NCBI GenBank assembly: GCA_029780675.1 | Contig: JAKOYE010000052.1 | Span: 62,001-126,000, forward strand | Length of the DNA stretch: 64,000 bases | Direction: 5' to 3' | Origin: Actinomycetes bacterium | GTDB lineage: Bacteria; Actinomycetota; Actinomycetes; Mycobacteriales; Mycobacteriaceae | Shown here: one piece after another, positions 62,945 to 64,000 of the stretch | Position numbering within the stretch: position 1 is the first letter of the stretch | Layout of the letters: every line of letters begins with the position of its first letter | Notes under the pieces: generated by a model | Told to the model about the DNA's origin: nothing | Database searches by the model: none | Seen by the model: the letters and a program-made list of their open reading frames with translations, nothing else | Translations under genes and position numbers: made by a program

Positions 62945-63424
62945 ATGCGGCTGATCTTCGCCCTCGCGGTGTTTGTGGTCGCCGCCGCACATTTCGCGTT
63001 CCTGATCTATCTGCCCAGCGGAGGCTTCCTGGCGCTGGCCCTGCGCTCGGCCGGCCGCCGGTCCTGGCGGCGGGCCCTTGCGCTGCACGTGGCCGTGGCG
63101 GCATGGGCGTTCGGCAGTGTGACCCTGCACCTGGGGTGCCCGCTCACCGACTGGGAACGATGGGCGCGCCGGCACGCCGGGATGGCACCGCTGGATTCGG
63201 CGGGTTTCATCGAGCACTACATCATCGGTGTGCTGTATCCCGCGGAGGCGGCCGGCGTTGCGCAGTTCTGCGCCCTGACCGCGGTGGCGGTGTCGTGGGT
63301 GCTCCTTGCCGTCACGCGGGGTCGACCACGGCCGCCGTCCTTGGCGCCGCGGACTCGCGATCGGCGGCCCCCATCGGGGTCAGACATAATGCCGGAATGG
63401 GCGTCACGTCACAGGTCTGGTTGA
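62945..63424 (+). CDS. DUF2784 membrane protein
   Basis: 159 residues. Four membrane helices; the conserved HLGCPLTDWERWARRHAGMAPLDSAGFIEHYI block (about 60-95) and a following LYPAEAAG are the DUF2784 signature. The last 35 residues are Arg/Pro-rich and the final 28 bases overlap the next gene, so the natural end may be shorter in relatives. Function unknown. No ribosome site is seen; a leaderless start is likely. Confidence 0.85.
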   Translation: MRLIFALAVFVVAAAHFAFLIYLPSGGFLALALRSAGRRSWRRALALHVAVAAWAFGSVTLHLGCPLTDWERWARRHAGMAPLDSAGFIEHYIIGVLYPAEAAGVAQFCALTAVAVSWVLLAVTRGRPRPPSLAPRTRDRRPPSGSDIMPEWASRHRSG

Positions 63425-64000
63425 TCACCTGCCTGGCAATCCTCGGGCTGTTCGTCTTCGACTTCTTCGCGCATGTGCGGGTGGCCCACGAGCCCACGTT
63501 CCGCGAGTCGGCCCTCTGGTCATCCATCTACATCGGGCTGGCGATCGCGTTCGGGTTCTTCATCTGGTGGCAGTGGGGCGGGCAGTACGGCGGCGAGTAC
63601 TTCGCCGGCTACGTCACCGAGAAGGCGCTGTCGGTGGACAACCTGTTCGTGTTCACCGTGATCATGGCGACGTTCGCGGTACCGCGGATCTACCAGCAGA
63701 AGCTGCTGCTGATCGGCATCGTCATGGCCCTGGTGATGCGGGCCGCCTTCATCGCCATCGGCGCGGCCGCCATCGCCCGCTTCAGCTGGGTGTTCTACAT
63801 CTTCGGCCTGTTCCTCATCCTCACGGCGGTGAAACTCGCGCGCGAGGCCACCCACGAGAAGGAAGTGGAGAAGGAGCGGGACAGCCGCATCGTCAAGCTC
63901 GTCCGGCGAGTCATCCCGGTCACCGACGACTACCACGGCGACAAGTTCCTCACCCGTTTCGAGGGCAGGCGGGCGGCGACGCCGATGCTGCTCGCGCTGG
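63397..64000 (+). CDS. TerC-family integral membrane protein (5' part)
   Basis: 201 codons are present before the window ends. Six membrane helices so far; TEKALSVDNLFVFTVIMATFAVPRIYQQKLLLIGI is the TerC signature with the conserved acidic pair, and VMALVMRAAFIAIGAAAI follows. TerC proteins take part in tellurite resistance and in manganese export or loading of secreted metalloenzymes. ATG 63397 lies within the end of the DUF2784 gene and is preceded by GGAATGG-like purines only. Continues beyond the window. Confidence 0.9.
   Translation, partial: MGVTSQVWLITCLAILGLFVFDFFAHVRVAHEPTFRESALWSSIYIGLAIAFGFFIWWQWGGQYGGEYFAGYVTEKALSVDNLFVFTVIMATFAVPRIYQQKLLLIGIVMALVMRAAFIAIGAAAIARFSWVFYIFGLFLILTAVKLAREATHEKEVEKERDSRIVKLVRRVIPVTDDYHGDKFLTRFEGRRAATPMLLAL

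Overview
The window is high-GC DNA from a mycobacterium, most likely an environmental or fast-growing one. Evidence is the set of mycobacterium-specific genes (mmpS3, pimB', mptA, an Rv2181-type mannosyltransferase, lppM, pknL with its substrate gene, wag31, sepF, the qcrCAB-ctaE and ctaCF genes of the actinobacterial respiratory supercomplex) in an order matching, from memory, Mycobacterium tuberculosis Rv2204c down to Rv2144c read in reverse. Compared with that remembered order, fadD15, the MTHFR-like gene Rv2172c and the PE_PGRS/Rv2159c-Rv2162c block are absent. A TPR-type GT2 glycosyltransferase (7339-8460) and a [NiFe] hydrogenase operon (57720-62240) are additional.

Layout. 1-4.0 kb: end of erpA, a Pro-rich membrane protein, adenosine kinase adoK, asparagine synthetase asnB. 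4.2-13.2 kb: aerobic respiration, ctaC-ctaF-mmpS3-Rv2197c-like-GT2 on plus, then ctaE-qcrC-qcrA-qcrB on minus, ending in a strong hairpin terminator. 13.3-18.96 kb: trpD, a DnaQ/UvrC-N fusion nuclease, a small Cys-rich protein, an NlpC/P60 endopeptidase and an HExxH protein. 18.97-33.7 kb: cell-envelope glycolipids and lipids (pimB', acyltransferase, Rv2181-like mannosyltransferase, mptA, idsA2, lppM) mixed with SRPBCC proteins, an ArsA-like ATPase, RNase AS, aroG, pknL and its DNA-binding substrate. 34.0-56.3 kb: the division and cell-wall (dcw) cluster mraZ-rsmH-ftsL-like-pbpB-murE-murF-mraY-murD-ftsW-murG-murC-ftsQ-ftsZ-pgeF-yggS-sepF-yggT-wag31 and a small membrane protein; most neighbours overlap by 4 bases and are translationally coupled. 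56.3-64 kb: a TIGR01777 protein, a four-subunit group 3b (NAD(P)-linked) [NiFe] hydrogenase with its maturation protease, a class I glutamine amidotransferase, a DUF2784 membrane protein and the start of a TerC-family protein.

Most interesting non-coding structure: (i) two tandem copies of a hairpin with a CUUCCCC loop before rsmH, matching what I recall of the actinobacterial mraW RNA motif but duplicated; (ii) a leader before ftsZ closed by a perfect 14-bp inverted repeat and containing two further hairpins, one followed by a T-run; (iii) a three-repeat MraZ operator upstream of mraZ; (iv) two very short divergent spacers (38 and 35 bp) in which -10 elements lie about 6 bases from GTG/ATG starts, implying leaderless mRNAs; (v) a recurring class of short tandem arrays, many with a 15-bp period and many lying on gene starts or ends. 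No tRNA, rRNA, CRISPR array or insertion sequence was recognised. All family and gene-order comparisons are from memory, not from database searches.
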